Assembly (NCBI RefSeq): GCF_003466125.1 | Contig: NZ_QSOC01000003.1 | Span: forward strand, 62,001 to 126,000 | DNA: 64,000 nucleotides | Reading direction: 5' to 3' | Origin: Collinsella sp. TM10-22 | Lineage (GTDB): Bacteria; Actinomycetota; Coriobacteriia; Coriobacteriales; Coriobacteriaceae | In this document: piece after piece, positions 19,146-27,583 of the stretch | Layout: each line of letters opens with the position of its first letter | How positions within the stretch are numbered: position 1 is the first letter of the stretch | Position numbers and translations under genes: made by a program | The notes under the pieces: model-generated | What the model was told of the DNA's origin: nothing | What the model saw: only the letters and a program-made list of their open reading frames with translations | The model's database searches: none

Positions 19146-19348
19146 TGGACAGTTAGTTCAGATACGTATTTTTCAGAGGGTGTGTAAAGGCCGACCTGAG
19201 CCCGATTGGGCTGAATTTGACTTTCCGAACCGGTGGAGACGCTCAAATAAGGGCGATAGAGGTCATTATGGGGCTCAAAGTGACTTCAAATCACCCTAGT
19301 AGCGCCAAGAGGCACGGCCAAAAAATACGTATCTGAACTAACTGTCCA
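19146..19348. repeat. 203-bp element with 28-bp perfect terminal inverted repeats (copy 1)
   Basis: It starts TGGACAGTTAGTTCAGATAC and its last 28 bases are the exact reverse complement of its first 28, both ending in T5/A5 on the inside. Length and ends match the elements at 47458 and 48986. The interior of about 147 bp carries no ORF and differs from the other copies apart from short CTCAAAT / GGGCG pieces. No clear target-site duplication is visible. It lies in the 613-bp gap between the ROK operon and purE. Confidence 0.85.
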
Positions 19349-19413
19349 CTACCCTCCGCAAACCTTTCATTCCAACCCAAATTAGCCAACGTACGTCATA
19401 GCAATCCCCGGTA

Positions 19414-19518
19414 GGTCCCCGGGTGCCCCGCGGCGGGCCGGGTTTATTATCGGAGCGACTTTGCGAAGCAAGGGGAGCGAAGATAAAAACCCGGCCCGCC
19501 GCGGGGCACCCGGGGACC
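19414..19518. repeat. 105-bp GC-rich palindrome before purE
   Basis: The arms begin GGTCCCCGGGTGCCCCGCGG and continue through CGGGCCGGGTTT to TTATC, mirrored at 19482-19518 with one small difference. The tip contains CTTTGCGAAGCAAG. The layout resembles the palindromes at 8178 and 32748. A possible -10 box TATACT for purE lies shortly after, at 19536-19541. Confidence 0.8.
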
Positions 19519-19604
19519 GCAGGGACGGGAGCAGCTATACTACTCTCAGTAGTTAAGGGTCGCGGATTCGCTGCGACACCGCTCTCAACAGGAGGTCTTT
19601 GTTT

Positions 19605-20069
19605 ATGGCAGATCAGAAGCCGGTTGTCGGGATCATCATGGGCTCCAAGTCCGATCTGGGCGTTATGGAAGGCTGTACCGCCGAGCTCGAGGCGCTCGGT
19701 GTGCCCTATGAGCTCGTCATTGCGAGCGCGCACCGCACGCCGGCGAAGGTCCACGAGTGGGCTTCGACTGCTGCCGACCGCGGCATCAAGGTGATTATTG
19801 CTGCTGCCGGCAAGGCTGCTCACCTGGGCGGTGTCGTGGCTGCGTTTACGCCGCTGCCGGTCATCGGCGTGCCTATGAAGACGAGTGACCTGGGCGGCAT
19901 GGATTCGCTGCTGTCGATGGTGCAGATGCCTTCGGGCGTGCCCGTGGCCTGCGTTGCCATCAACGGTGCCAAGAACGCCGCCATTTACGCCACGCAGATT
20001 CTGGGCGCATGCGACCCCGAGTACCGCAAGGTTATCGAGAAGATGAAGCAGGAGATGGCCGACGCCTAG
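19605..20069 (+). CDS. purE: N5-carboxyaminoimidazole ribonucleotide mutase
   Basis: This class I PurE of 154 residues rearranges N5-CAIR to CAIR in purine synthesis. Family motifs are GIIMGSKSDLGVM, SAHRTPAKV (catalytic His) and AAAGKAAHLGGVVA. It has the normal length for the bacterial class I enzyme. The start at 19605 follows AGGAGGTC. No purK is adjacent; other purine genes lie 3-6 kb downstream (purF, purM, purN). It is followed after 35 bp by a sortase gene of unrelated function. Confidence 0.96.
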   Translation: MADQKPVVGIIMGSKSDLGVMEGCTAELEALGVPYELVIASAHRTPAKVHEWASTAADRGIKVIIAAAGKAAHLGGVVAAFTPLPVIGVPMKTSDLGGMDSLLSMVQMPSGVPVACVAINGAKNAAIYATQILGACDPEYRKVIEKMKQEMADA

Positions 20070-20104
20070 GCGTTCCGCCGTTTCACCGCAGTATAAGGAG
20101 AGCC

Positions 20105-21100
20105 ATGTCCGACTATCAGGGAAAACGATTCAAGGTTCCTCAGATTCCCGATCCGTCGAAGCCGGGTGCTGCCCGTGCGGCACAGCAGGGTCGGACATCC
20201 TCTCCTCAGCAGCCGCGCGCGCCGCGTCCCGTAACGCCGACATCCCATCGTCGTCAGGATACGCCGGCTGCGTATCGTCCTTCGTCTTATAGCACCGCTA
20301 AGAAGCCGCCCCTGTCTTCATCGCATGCCGCGCCGTCGGATTACACCGAGCCGCCGCGCAAGAAACGCCGGTCCGTCATTCCCATTCTGCTCATCATTAT
20401 CGGTATCGGTCTGATCGTTGCCGCTGCCGCCATCTTTATCAATGCGCAGATTGGCTACAAGCAGGCGAGCGAGTCGTATCAAAAGATCGAACGGCAGTAT
20501 AGCGATAAGGACGCTAGCGGCGTGCCGATTATCGATTTCAATGCTCTTGCCCAGACAAATCCCGAGGTCGTCGGTTGGATTTACGTACCGGGCACCAACA
20601 TTAACTATCCCGTAGTGCAGGCTACTGATAATTCCAAGTACCTCAACACGTTGTTCGATGGCACGTCCAACGCATCGGGTGCCATCTTCTTGGATTACGA
20701 GGACACTGCGCCCGGCATGGTGGATCAGCAGACTACGATCTATGGTCACCACATGAACGACGGATCGATGTTCAATGTGATCTCGGGCACGACCGATCAG
20801 GCGACGTTCGACAGCATAGAGTGCGTGTACTACATCACGCGCGACGCCACCTATAAGCTGCGTCCGCTGGCGACCAAGGTCGTTGAGGACACGTATGCCA
20901 AGGCGCGTACGCGCAATTTTGAGGGCGACGACGGGCTTAAGAACTACCTGTCCGAGATGCTCGACGGTGCCTCTGCCGTGGCGAGCGATGCGGGCGACCG
21001 CGCCGCCTCAGCAACCAAGGTCGTGACGCTCGTGACCTGTCGCTCGCTGTCGCTGAGCAACACGCGCGTCGTCATGGTGCTCACGCCGGTCGAGGAGTAG
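20105..21100 (+). CDS. Class B sortase
   Basis: This is a membrane-bound transpeptidase of 331 residues. The N-terminal 90 residues are cytoplasmic, basic and proline-rich; a transmembrane helix spans about 91-113 (IPILLIIIGIGLIVAAAAIF), and the sortase domain is outside. Catalytic residues are the His of IYGHHM, Cys312 in VTLVTC and a downstream arginine. WIYVPGTNINYPVVQATDN is typical of class B. It may anchor surface proteins such as those encoded at 35225 and 37427, which end in LVATG and LASTG, though class B enzymes often serve pilins or few substrates. The start at 20105 follows AAGGAGA. Confidence 0.9.
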   Translation: MSDYQGKRFKVPQIPDPSKPGAARAAQQGRTSSPQQPRAPRPVTPTSHRRQDTPAAYRPSSYSTAKKPPLSSSHAAPSDYTEPPRKKRRSVIPILLIIIGIGLIVAAAAIFINAQIGYKQASESYQKIERQYSDKDASGVPIIDFNALAQTNPEVVGWIYVPGTNINYPVVQATDNSKYLNTLFDGTSNASGAIFLDYEDTAPGMVDQQTTIYGHHMNDGSMFNVISGTTDQATFDSIECVYYITRDATYKLRPLATKVVEDTYAKARTRNFEGDDGLKNYLSEMLDGASAVASDAGDRAASATKVVTLVTCRSLSLSNTRVVMVLTPVEE

Positions 21101-21110
21101 ATTATCCAGG

Positions 21111-21173
21111 GGTAGCTAAAAGAGCCCCGTCCCAAATTAGCTAAATTGCCCTAGAGTAGCTAATTTGGGACGG
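21111..21173. repeat. Palindromic repeat related to the 2978 palindrome
   Basis: CCGTCCCAAATTAGCTA (21127-21143) is mirrored at 21157-21173. The preceding GTAGCTAAAAGAGCCCCGTC is close to the arm of the 2978-3089 palindrome. The ribosome binding site of the MoaE-like gene follows directly. Confidence 0.75.
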
Positions 21174-21183
21174 TAAGGGAGAA

Positions 21184-21603
21184 ATGATGCTCGAGAATGG
21201 CAAAACGATGCCTTCGGTTGATGCTTGGCTGCGTGAGGCTAAGGCCGATGCTTCGGCGGCTGGCTGCGGCATGTACCTGACACACAACGGTGTGGTGCGT
21301 GCGACGCCCAAGGCCGAGGTGCGCGGAGTCGAGACCGATGGCGTGGCGCCTGGGCATAAGGTGGGCGGCGTGGTGTTCGGCTTCGATGCTCAGAAGGTGC
21401 AGGCTGCTATCGAGGCCACGCGCGCGATGCCTGGTATCGGCTATGTGCGCGTGTGGCTGGCAAGCGGCGAGCTTGCCGTGGGCGACGACATCATGCTCGT
21501 GCTCATTGGCGGAGACGTTCGTCCGCATGTGGTCGATGCGCTGCAGGCGCTCGTTGGCACCATCAAAAATGAGTGTGTGAGTGAGGTCGAGCGCGAGGCG
21601 TAG
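21184..21603 (+). CDS. MoaE-like molybdopterin synthase large-subunit homologue
   Basis: The protein has 139 residues, the length of MoaE, which adds sulfur to precursor Z for molybdopterin. The layout fits: MYLTHNGVVRATPKAEVRG, then a central helix (DAQKVQAAIEATRA), VRVWLASGELAVGDDIMLV, VRPHVVDAL and a C-terminal lysine-bearing helix (GTIKNECVSE). No moaD or other cofactor gene is adjacent. AAGGGA precedes ATGATG; the second ATG is also possible. The similarity is moderate, so a changed function is possible. Confidence 0.7.
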   Translation: MMLENGKTMPSVDAWLREAKADASAAGCGMYLTHNGVVRATPKAEVRGVETDGVAPGHKVGGVVFGFDAQKVQAAIEATRAMPGIGYVRVWLASGELAVGDDIMLVLIGGDVRPHVVDALQALVGTIKNECVSEVEREA

Positions 21604-21633
21604 AGGCTTACGTCGATAGAAGGCTCGTTTATA

Positions 21634-21672
21634 AAAATGCCCGCCGGTACGTGTGATACCGGCGGGCATTTT
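21634..21672. terminator. Bidirectional terminator between convergent genes
   Basis: AAAATGCCCGCCGGTA (21634-21649) is fully mirrored at 21657-21672, giving U-runs on both strands. It separates the MoaE-like gene from the convergent membrane protein gene. Confidence 0.88.
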
Positions 21673-21693
21673 GCGTTTTGGGCGCGGTGGACG

Positions 21694-22923
21694 CTACACG
21701 CGCGTCGCATCCTTGGGGCTCATGGTCATGCTCTGGAAACGATTTTCCATATACTCATTATCGAAGTACGTGCCGTAGAACTGCGCAACGGGAATATCGC
21801 TGACCGTGCCGTTGACGCGCTGGTACCAGTAATCGAGCGACTGCAGCGTCATGACGCCGTCGACCAGCATAATGATGGTGAAGATGACGGTAGCGGAGTA
21901 GCGGCTCTTCCACGGAATCATGTTGATGAGATTGAGCAGCCTCGGCAGCAGCAGCTTGATCCAGATGAGGCCACCCAGGCCCCACAGGCAGGCAAAGCCC
22001 GTGCAGGTGCGTCCGCCGGTAAGGACGGCGAGTGGGTCGGGCATGCCAAAGAGCTTCATGTGCGAGTAGTTCCACGAGACCACACCGAACGAGGTCTGCA
22101 TAAACCAGCCCACGAACACCTCAAAGCTTGCGCCAAGTAGGGCACTCACCAAAAAGATAATGATGGGGTTCTTTTTGTAGAAGCGGTTGAGCACCATGGT
22201 CATGAGTACGGCGCCAAATCCGTAGATGGGGCTGAAGGGGCCAAACAGCATGCCGGCGCGGTTCTGGTAGACGCCCGGGTCGTCGACCGTCATATGCCAG
22301 ATGTCCTCCAGGATCAGGCCGAGTACGCAGCAGACAAAGAATACCCAGAACAGGTTGAAGTAGTTGAGCTTGATGTAGCCTTCGCCGGTCTCATCGCGGC
22401 CGAGCATGCCCTCGGCGGCGGCGTCGCGATCGAGCATCTCCTGCAGGCGGCGCTGCAGCTCGCGCTCCTGACGAAGCGTGGGGTCGACGGTGGCCGAAAG
22501 CGCGACGAGGATGCCGAGCTGGATGGCGGGGCGCAGCAAGAACGGCCCGATACCCTGGAGCATCACGTCGACCAAAAGCTCAACGACGGTAAATGCGATA
22601 AGGATATAGGACAGGCGCGCGGCGTTGCGGCGCTGGTTTTTGATAAGGTCCAGGCCAAAGATGATCAGGATGACGGCACTTGCCGCAGAGAGCATGATGC
22701 CGGCGACGATGAGTCCAACCGCGACGAGCGTGTTGTCGCCGAGCTTGGCGGCGGTGTTGCCGGTGATGAGCGCGGTGATGACCTGCCACATAAAGGCGGC
22801 GACCGACGGGAGCGTGCCCACGCCGGACAGAATGCACAGGGCGGCGTACACCTTAATGATCAGGGGGATCTTCTTGACCTCGGTGGCGCTGGGGACGCTG
22901 GGGTCGAGTTCATTTCGATCCAT
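21694..22923 (-). CDS. CmpB-type putative ABC transporter permease (PF06541-like)
   Basis: This is a polytopic membrane protein of 409 residues. An N-terminal half with four or five helices (residues 18-160) precedes a charged linker rich in E, R and D (about 165-200). The C-terminal half has the features of the PF06541 family: FGPFSPIYGFGAVLM, LLGASFEVFVGWFM and FGVVSWNYSHM. Family members are annotated as putative ABC transporter permeases without firm function. No ATPase gene is adjacent. GAAAGG precedes the start at 22923. The 285 bp upstream, to purF, show no other gene. Confidence 0.78.
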   Translation of the reverse strand: MDRNELDPSVPSATEVKKIPLIIKVYAALCILSGVGTLPSVAAFMWQVITALITGNTAAKLGDNTLVAVGLIVAGIMLSAASAVILIIFGLDLIKNQRRNAARLSYILIAFTVVELLVDVMLQGIGPFLLRPAIQLGILVALSATVDPTLRQERELQRRLQEMLDRDAAAEGMLGRDETGEGYIKLNYFNLFWVFFVCCVLGLILEDIWHMTVDDPGVYQNRAGMLFGPFSPIYGFGAVLMTMVLNRFYKKNPIIIFLVSALLGASFEVFVGWFMQTSFGVVSWNYSHMKLFGMPDPLAVLTGGRTCTGFACLWGLGGLIWIKLLLPRLLNLINMIPWKSRYSATVIFTIIMLVDGVMTLQSLDYWYQRVNGTVSDIPVAQFYGTYFDNEYMENRFQSMTMSPKDATRV

Positions 22924-23208
22924 ACATAACCTTTCTCGCTTTGTTGCAGGTTATAAGGATACGCCGCCGACCTGCCAAAAGACAGGACAAACGACCCAAT
23001 TGCAACTTTGTAATCCCCAACGGTGGACACGTCGGCCATCTGGGGGCGCGGGCGCTTGCACTGGACAGACCGATAAAATGTTTGGCTACAAAACTGATTA
23101 TTAGCTCGGTGGGCTTTTAAAAAGCGCTGTTCATGCGCGGGAGTGCTTGTCCTGCCGTGCGTATAATAAGGTGGGTAACGCCAAAATACGAGGCTCTGAG
23201 GGGATGCC

Positions 23209-24879
23209 ATGTCTCAAGAAACCATCCGCGCGGCCGAGCGTGCCGCGGGACAGGTGAACACCATGTCGACGTATGATCCGGACTCCGACCAGCTGCATGA
23301 GGAATGTGGCATTTTCGGCGTATGGGCGCCCGATCGCGACGTGGCTCGACTGACGTACTTTGGCCTGCGTGCGCTGCAGCACCGTGGCCAGGAATCGGCG
23401 GGAATCGCCGTGGGTGACGGCGGCACGGTTATGGTCCGCAAGGATCTGGGCCTGCTCGACCGCGTGTTCTCCAACGCCGACCTGTCGACGCTCTCCGGCC
23501 AGCTGGCCGTGGGCCACGTGCGCTATGGCACCGCCGGTGCCAAGAGCTGGGAAGCCTCTCAGCCGCATCTTTCTACCATCAACAGCGTCATTATCGCGCT
23601 TGCTCACAACGGCACGCTGGTCAACACCGACGAGCTGCGCCGCCAGCTGATCGAGCTGGGCGTGCCGTTCCTCTCCAATTCGGATTCCGAGGTTGCGACC
23701 AAGCTCATCGGCTACTTTACTCAGCGTACAGGCCATCTGCGCGAGGGCATTCGTAAGACCATGGAACTCGTGCGCGGCGGCTACGCCATGACGCTCATCA
23801 ATGAGCAGGCGCTCTATGCCTTCCGCGACCCGCACGGCATTCGCCCGCTGGTGCTGGGCAAGCTCGTGGACGAGGGCCTGGACCAAGCCGATGCCGCATC
23901 CGTTTCGCAGCTGCCGTCGCAAGACGACGCCGCGACGGTCGACGCCACCACCCATGTCACGCGCGCTGGCGGCTGGGTCGTTGCCTCGGAGACCTGTGCG
24001 CTCGACATCGTGGGTGCCGAGTACGTCCGTGATGTCCGCCCCGGTGAGATTTTGCGCATCAGCGCCGAGGGCCTGGTATCCGAGCAGGGCGTACCTGCAG
24101 CCGAAGAGCCTGCCAACTGCATCTTTGAGCAGGTCTACTTCGCCCGCCCCGACTCCATCATGAACGGCAAGAGCGTCTACGCCTGCCGCTACGACATGGG
24201 TCGCCAGCTGGCACACGAGGAGCCCGTCGAGGCTGATCTGGTCATCGGCGTGCCCGACTCCGGCCTGCCGCCCGCGGAGGGGTATTCGCACGAGAGCGGC
24301 ATTCCCTTTGGCGAGGGCCTCATCAAGAATCGCTATGTGGGCCGTACGTTTATCGAGCCCACGCAGGAGCTGCGCGCCATGGGCGTGCGCATGAAGCTCA
24401 ACCCGCTGCGCGACAACATCGAGGGCAAGCGCCTGGTCGTCATCGACGACTCCATCGTGCGCGGCACCACCATGGTGCAGCTCGTCAAGATGCTGCGTAA
24501 CGCCGGCGCCAAGGAGATTCACATTCGCATCAACTCGCCCGAGGTCATTTGGCCGTGCTTCTACGGCATCGATACCGACGTGCAGTCGCAGCTCATCAGT
24601 GCCAACAAGACGGTCGATGAGATCTGCGAGTACATTGGCGCCGATTCGCTGGCCTTCCTTTCGGTCGAGGGCCTGCTGAAGGTCATGCCCAAGGGCGGCT
24701 ATTGCGATGCATGCTTTACCGGCCGCTATCCCGTGGCGATTCCCGAGAGCTTTGGCCGCGACAAATTTATGGAGGGCTTTAAGCCCCGCAACCTGGACAA
24801 GCCGCTGCACTTTGACGACGACGCCGTGGTCGAGAAATACGACGACCGCAGCTGGGAAGAGGAACACGGCGAGGCCTAA
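23209..24879 (+). CDS. purF: Amidophosphoribosyltransferase
   Basis: PurF makes 5-phosphoribosylamine from PRPP and glutamine, the first step of purine synthesis. It is an Ntn-type glutaminase whose nucleophile is Cys33 in EECGIFGVW, so the first 32 residues should be a cleaved propeptide, as in the Bacillus-type enzyme. The PRTase domain carries VIDDSIVRGTTM, the PRPP loop. At 556 residues it is somewhat longer than usual, with an extra stretch around residues 224-250 rich in D and A. Late cysteines (GGYCDACFTG) suggest an iron-sulfur cluster as in Bacillus PurF. purM follows after 157 bp containing a palindrome. Confidence 0.96.
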   Translation: MSQETIRAAERAAGQVNTMSTYDPDSDQLHEECGIFGVWAPDRDVARLTYFGLRALQHRGQESAGIAVGDGGTVMVRKDLGLLDRVFSNADLSTLSGQLAVGHVRYGTAGAKSWEASQPHLSTINSVIIALAHNGTLVNTDELRRQLIELGVPFLSNSDSEVATKLIGYFTQRTGHLREGIRKTMELVRGGYAMTLINEQALYAFRDPHGIRPLVLGKLVDEGLDQADAASVSQLPSQDDAATVDATTHVTRAGGWVVASETCALDIVGAEYVRDVRPGEILRISAEGLVSEQGVPAAEEPANCIFEQVYFARPDSIMNGKSVYACRYDMGRQLAHEEPVEADLVIGVPDSGLPPAEGYSHESGIPFGEGLIKNRYVGRTFIEPTQELRAMGVRMKLNPLRDNIEGKRLVVIDDSIVRGTTMVQLVKMLRNAGAKEIHIRINSPEVIWPCFYGIDTDVQSQLISANKTVDEICEYIGADSLAFLSVEGLLKVMPKGGYCDACFTGRYPVAIPESFGRDKFMEGFKPRNLDKPLHFDDDAVVEKYDDRSWEEEHGEA

Positions 24880-24917
24880 AGCCTGCCAAAAAGGGACAGG
24901 TTTATTTTGGTAGGTTT
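24878..24917. repeat. GGGACAGG-core palindrome, CCTGCCAAAA type, copy 1
   Basis: The stem GCCTGCCAAAA pairs imperfectly with TTTTGGTAGGT around AGGGACAGGTTTA. A cleaner copy sits at 46679-46711. The stem ends in a U-run, so it can also stop purF transcription. Confidence 0.75.
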
Positions 24918-25036
24918 TACCTGCTGTTTTGTTGATATGGCGGCGCGTGCTGTTATGGCGCGCGCCGAAATGAACGCAACTATGAGCACCGTTTGGCGCC
25001 CGCGCGGCGCCACGGTAATGGGAGAGGAAGGCTCAG

Positions 25037-26140
25037 ATGAGCGACAGCAAGCATGTGACGTATGAGGATGCCGGCGTCGATACCGCCGAGGGCGGCCGCG
25101 CCGTCGACGCGATTAAGCAGATGGTCAAGGACACCAATCGCCCCGAGGTTATCGGCGGCATTGGCGGCTTCGGTGGCCTGTTCTCGGCTGCCGCGCTTAA
25201 GGATATGGAAGACCCGATCCTGATCAGCGGCACCGACGGCGTGGGCACCAAGCTCGTGCTCGCCCAGATCATGGACCGTCACGAGACGGTGGGCCAGGAC
25301 CTGGTCGCTATGTGCGTCAACGACATTCTGGCTTCGGGCGCCGAGCCGCTGTTCTTCCTGGACTACGTTGCCATCGGTCACATCGAGGCCGAGCACATGG
25401 CAAAGATCATCAAGGGCGTGGCCGATGGCTGTAAGCTCGCGGGCTGCGCGCTTGTGGGCGGCGAGATGGCCGAGCACCCGGGCGTCATGGCCCCCGCCGA
25501 TTACGACCTCGCCGGCTTTACCGTGGGTGTCGTCGACCGTCCCAAGATGCTCGACCCCGCAAACGTCCGCCCGGGCGATGTAATCCTGGGCCTGCCTTCC
25601 ACCGGCGTGCACTCCAACGGCTACTCGCTCGTGCGCAAGGTCATCGGCGTCGACGGCATTAAGCCGGGCACGCCCGAGGCCGCCGCTAAGGCCGAGGAGC
25701 TGAGCCGTCCGCTCGAGGAGCTCGGCGGCGCATCGCTCGCTGACGCCCTGCTCGCTCCCACGCGCATCTACGTCAAGCCGATTCTTGAGCTGCTGCGCGG
25801 CGGCGCTCCGGTGCACGCGATTGCCCACATCACCGGCGGCGGTATTACCGAGAACCTCAACCGCGCGCTCGCCGACGACGTCGACGCCGTGGTCACCCGC
25901 AATGGCGCTGAGATGGGCTGGGACGTTCCGCCCGTCATCACCTACGTGTCGCGCCAAGCCGAGCTCGCGCCCGACGAGGCATGCAAGACCTTCAACATGG
26001 GCGTTGGCCTGTGCCTGATCGTCGCCCCCGAGGACGAGGCCGCGGTTACCGAGGCCCTGGTCGCGCTGGGCGAGAAGCCATTCCGCGTAGGCGAGTGCGT
26101 CGAGGGTTCCGGTAAGGTCGTGTACTCCGATGAGCGCTAA
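25037..26140 (+). CDS. purM: Phosphoribosylformylglycinamidine cyclo-ligase
   Basis: This is AIR synthetase of 367 residues. Family motifs are GGIGGFGGLFSAA near residue 40, DGVGTKLVLAQ near 75, DLVAMCVNDILASGAEPLFFLDY and GCALVGGEMAEHPG near 140. The last helix has TFNMGVGLCLIV. It converts FGAM to AIR with ATP. GAGAGG precedes the ATG. The gene overlaps purN by 11 bases, a clear sign of translational coupling. Confidence 0.96.
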   Translation: MSDSKHVTYEDAGVDTAEGGRAVDAIKQMVKDTNRPEVIGGIGGFGGLFSAAALKDMEDPILISGTDGVGTKLVLAQIMDRHETVGQDLVAMCVNDILASGAEPLFFLDYVAIGHIEAEHMAKIIKGVADGCKLAGCALVGGEMAEHPGVMAPADYDLAGFTVGVVDRPKMLDPANVRPGDVILGLPSTGVHSNGYSLVRKVIGVDGIKPGTPEAAAKAEELSRPLEELGGASLADALLAPTRIYVKPILELLRGGAPVHAIAHITGGGITENLNRALADDVDAVVTRNGAEMGWDVPPVITYVSRQAELAPDEACKTFNMGVGLCLIVAPEDEAAVTEALVALGEKPFRVGECVEGSGKVVYSDER

Positions 26141-26831
26141 CGGGCAGATGGCTGCCGCCGAGGGCCTGGACTTTGTGCCCTATGCCCGTCCGACCGGCAC
26201 CGATACGGCCGAGCCGCTCAAGATCGGTGTGCTCATCAGCGGTTCGGGTACCAACCTGCAGGCGCTGATCGACCTGATCGCCGCTGGCAAGCTCAATGCT
26301 TCGATTGAGCTGGTGGTCTCGAGCCGTCCTTCGGCCAAGGGCCTGCAGCGTGCCGAGCGTGCGGGCATTCAGACGCTGACGCTTTCCAAGGATGTCTATG
26401 CCGACCCTATTGCCGCCGACGAGATCATTGCGCACGAGCTGCTCGAGCGCGGCTGCGAATATGTGGTCATGGCTGGCTACATGCGCATGGTCCGCACGCC
26501 CCTGCTGGCGGCGTTCCCCAACCGCGTGGTAAATCTGCATCCGGCGCTGCTGCCGAGCTTTACCGGCGCGCATGCGATCGACGATGCCTTTGCGCGCGGC
26601 GTCAAGGTGACCGGTGTGACCGTGCACTTTGCCAACGAGATCTACGACAATGGCCCCATCATCGCCCAGCGTGCGCTGGCTGTCGAGGAAGGCTGGGACG
26701 TCGACACGCTCGAGGAGCACATCCATGCCATTGAGCACGTCCTGTATCCCGAGGTGGTCCAGATGCTCGCCGACGGCCGCGTCCACGTGCTGGAGAGCGG
26801 CAAGGTCGCAATTGACGCGCCTCGCGGCTAG
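26130..26831 (+). CDS. purN: Phosphoribosylglycinamide formyltransferase
   Basis: This folate-dependent GAR transformylase has 233 residues. About 25 extra residues precede the core, which begins KIGVLISGSGTNLQALID. The catalytic set is visible: NLHPALLPSF with its Asn and His, and the aspartate in EIYDNGPIIAQ. The start lies within the purM end. A shorter start is possible, since the first residues have no family match, but the overlapping ATG at 26130 is the natural coupled start. A terminator follows. Confidence 0.95.
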   Translation: MSANGQMAAAEGLDFVPYARPTGTDTAEPLKIGVLISGSGTNLQALIDLIAAGKLNASIELVVSSRPSAKGLQRAERAGIQTLTLSKDVYADPIAADEIIAHELLERGCEYVVMAGYMRMVRTPLLAAFPNRVVNLHPALLPSFTGAHAIDDAFARGVKVTGVTVHFANEIYDNGPIIAQRALAVEEGWDVDTLEEHIHAIEHVLYPEVVQMLADGRVHVLESGKVAIDAPRG

Positions 26832-26863
26832 CGGCGCACAGTACAATTTATCCGAGTAGTCAG

Positions 26864-26904
26864 GGTGGTCATTGGCGCCAAGGCGCGCGTGGCCACCTTT
26901 TGTT
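26864..26904 (+). terminator. Terminator after purMN
   Basis: GGTGGTCA pairs with TGGCCACC (26890-26897) around a GC-rich loop that itself contains GGCGCC, followed by TTTTGTTTT. Confidence 0.75.
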
Positions 26905-26909
26905 TTAGG

Positions 26910-26965
26910 TAGTCACCTGCGACGTTCTTGAATGACTAGTCGTTTAAGAACGTCGCAGGTGACTA
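26910..26965. repeat. 56-bp perfect palindrome
   Basis: TAGTCACCTGCGACGTTCTT (26910-26929) is exactly mirrored at 26946-26965. The arm begins GGTAGTC, like the palindrome at 2978, but the rest is unrelated. Confidence 0.85.
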
Positions 26966-26983
26966 GGTGAGAGAGGTGAGCGC

Positions 26984-27448
26984 ATGGCGGATAACGAAGC
27001 GCTGTTTACGCCTGAGCTGGTGTTTTTTGATTGGGAGTGCGCGACGCCGGATGAGGTGTTTGCGCGGCTCGAGGACGAGCTTGCGCCTCGCGGCTACACT
27101 GCGCCCGGTTGGCTCGATGCCGTCCGCATGCGCGAGGATGCCTATCCCACGGGTCTTGCCATGCCGGCGGCAAATATCGCCATTCCACATACCGATCCGG
27201 GGTTTGTAGCCAAGCCCTATATCGCGGTGGTAAAGCCCGCCGCGCCCGTGACATTTAACGCTATGGCTGGCATGGGCGCTCCGGTGCCGGCGCAGATCGT
27301 CATCAATCTGGGCATCGCCGAGCCGGGCGGTCAGGTCGAGGCCCTGCAGGCGCTCATGAACATCTTTATGGACGCGGATGTCGCGGCCGATGTGCTCGGC
27401 CAGACCACACCTCAAGGCATGGTCGACGCCATCCGCCGCCACTTTTAA
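26984..27448 (+). CDS. Orphan PTS IIA domain protein, fructose/galactitol type
   Basis: This single EIIA domain of the fructose-mannitol/galactitol superfamily has 154 residues. The phosphorylated histidine should be His69 in NIAIPHTDPG. The fold order fits: a helix, then ALMNIFMDADVAADVLGQ near the end. No IIB or IIC of this class is near, so it either serves a distant permease or acts in regulation. GAGAGG precedes the ATG. It stands alone between two palindromes (26910 and 27453). Confidence 0.85.
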   Translation: MADNEALFTPELVFFDWECATPDEVFARLEDELAPRGYTAPGWLDAVRMREDAYPTGLAMPAANIAIPHTDPGFVAKPYIAVVKPAAPVTFNAMAGMGAPVPAQIVINLGIAEPGGQVEALQALMNIFMDADVAADVLGQTTPQGMVDAIRRHF

Positions 27449-27452
27449 AGCC

Positions 27453-27506
27453 GGCACTTGGGGACAGTCCCTAACTGCCGGCAGAAAAGGAACGTCCCCA
27501 AGTGCC
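27453..27506. repeat. GGGACAG-type palindrome after the orphan IIA gene
   Basis: GGCACTTGGGGAC (27453-27465) is mirrored at 27494-27506, with CTGCCGGCAG inside. The arm carries the GGGGACAG core seen in other repeats here. Confidence 0.8.
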
Positions 27507-27583
27507 AGGGTTGCCCCCTTTGTCGCGGGGGCCGCGTTGTGACACAATGGCGTTTGTTCGATTCGTGATGCGAAAGGCCAAAC

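Noticed and set aside
23131..24867. 578-residue open frame on the minus strand
   Set aside because: Antisense shadow of purF with low-complexity composition.
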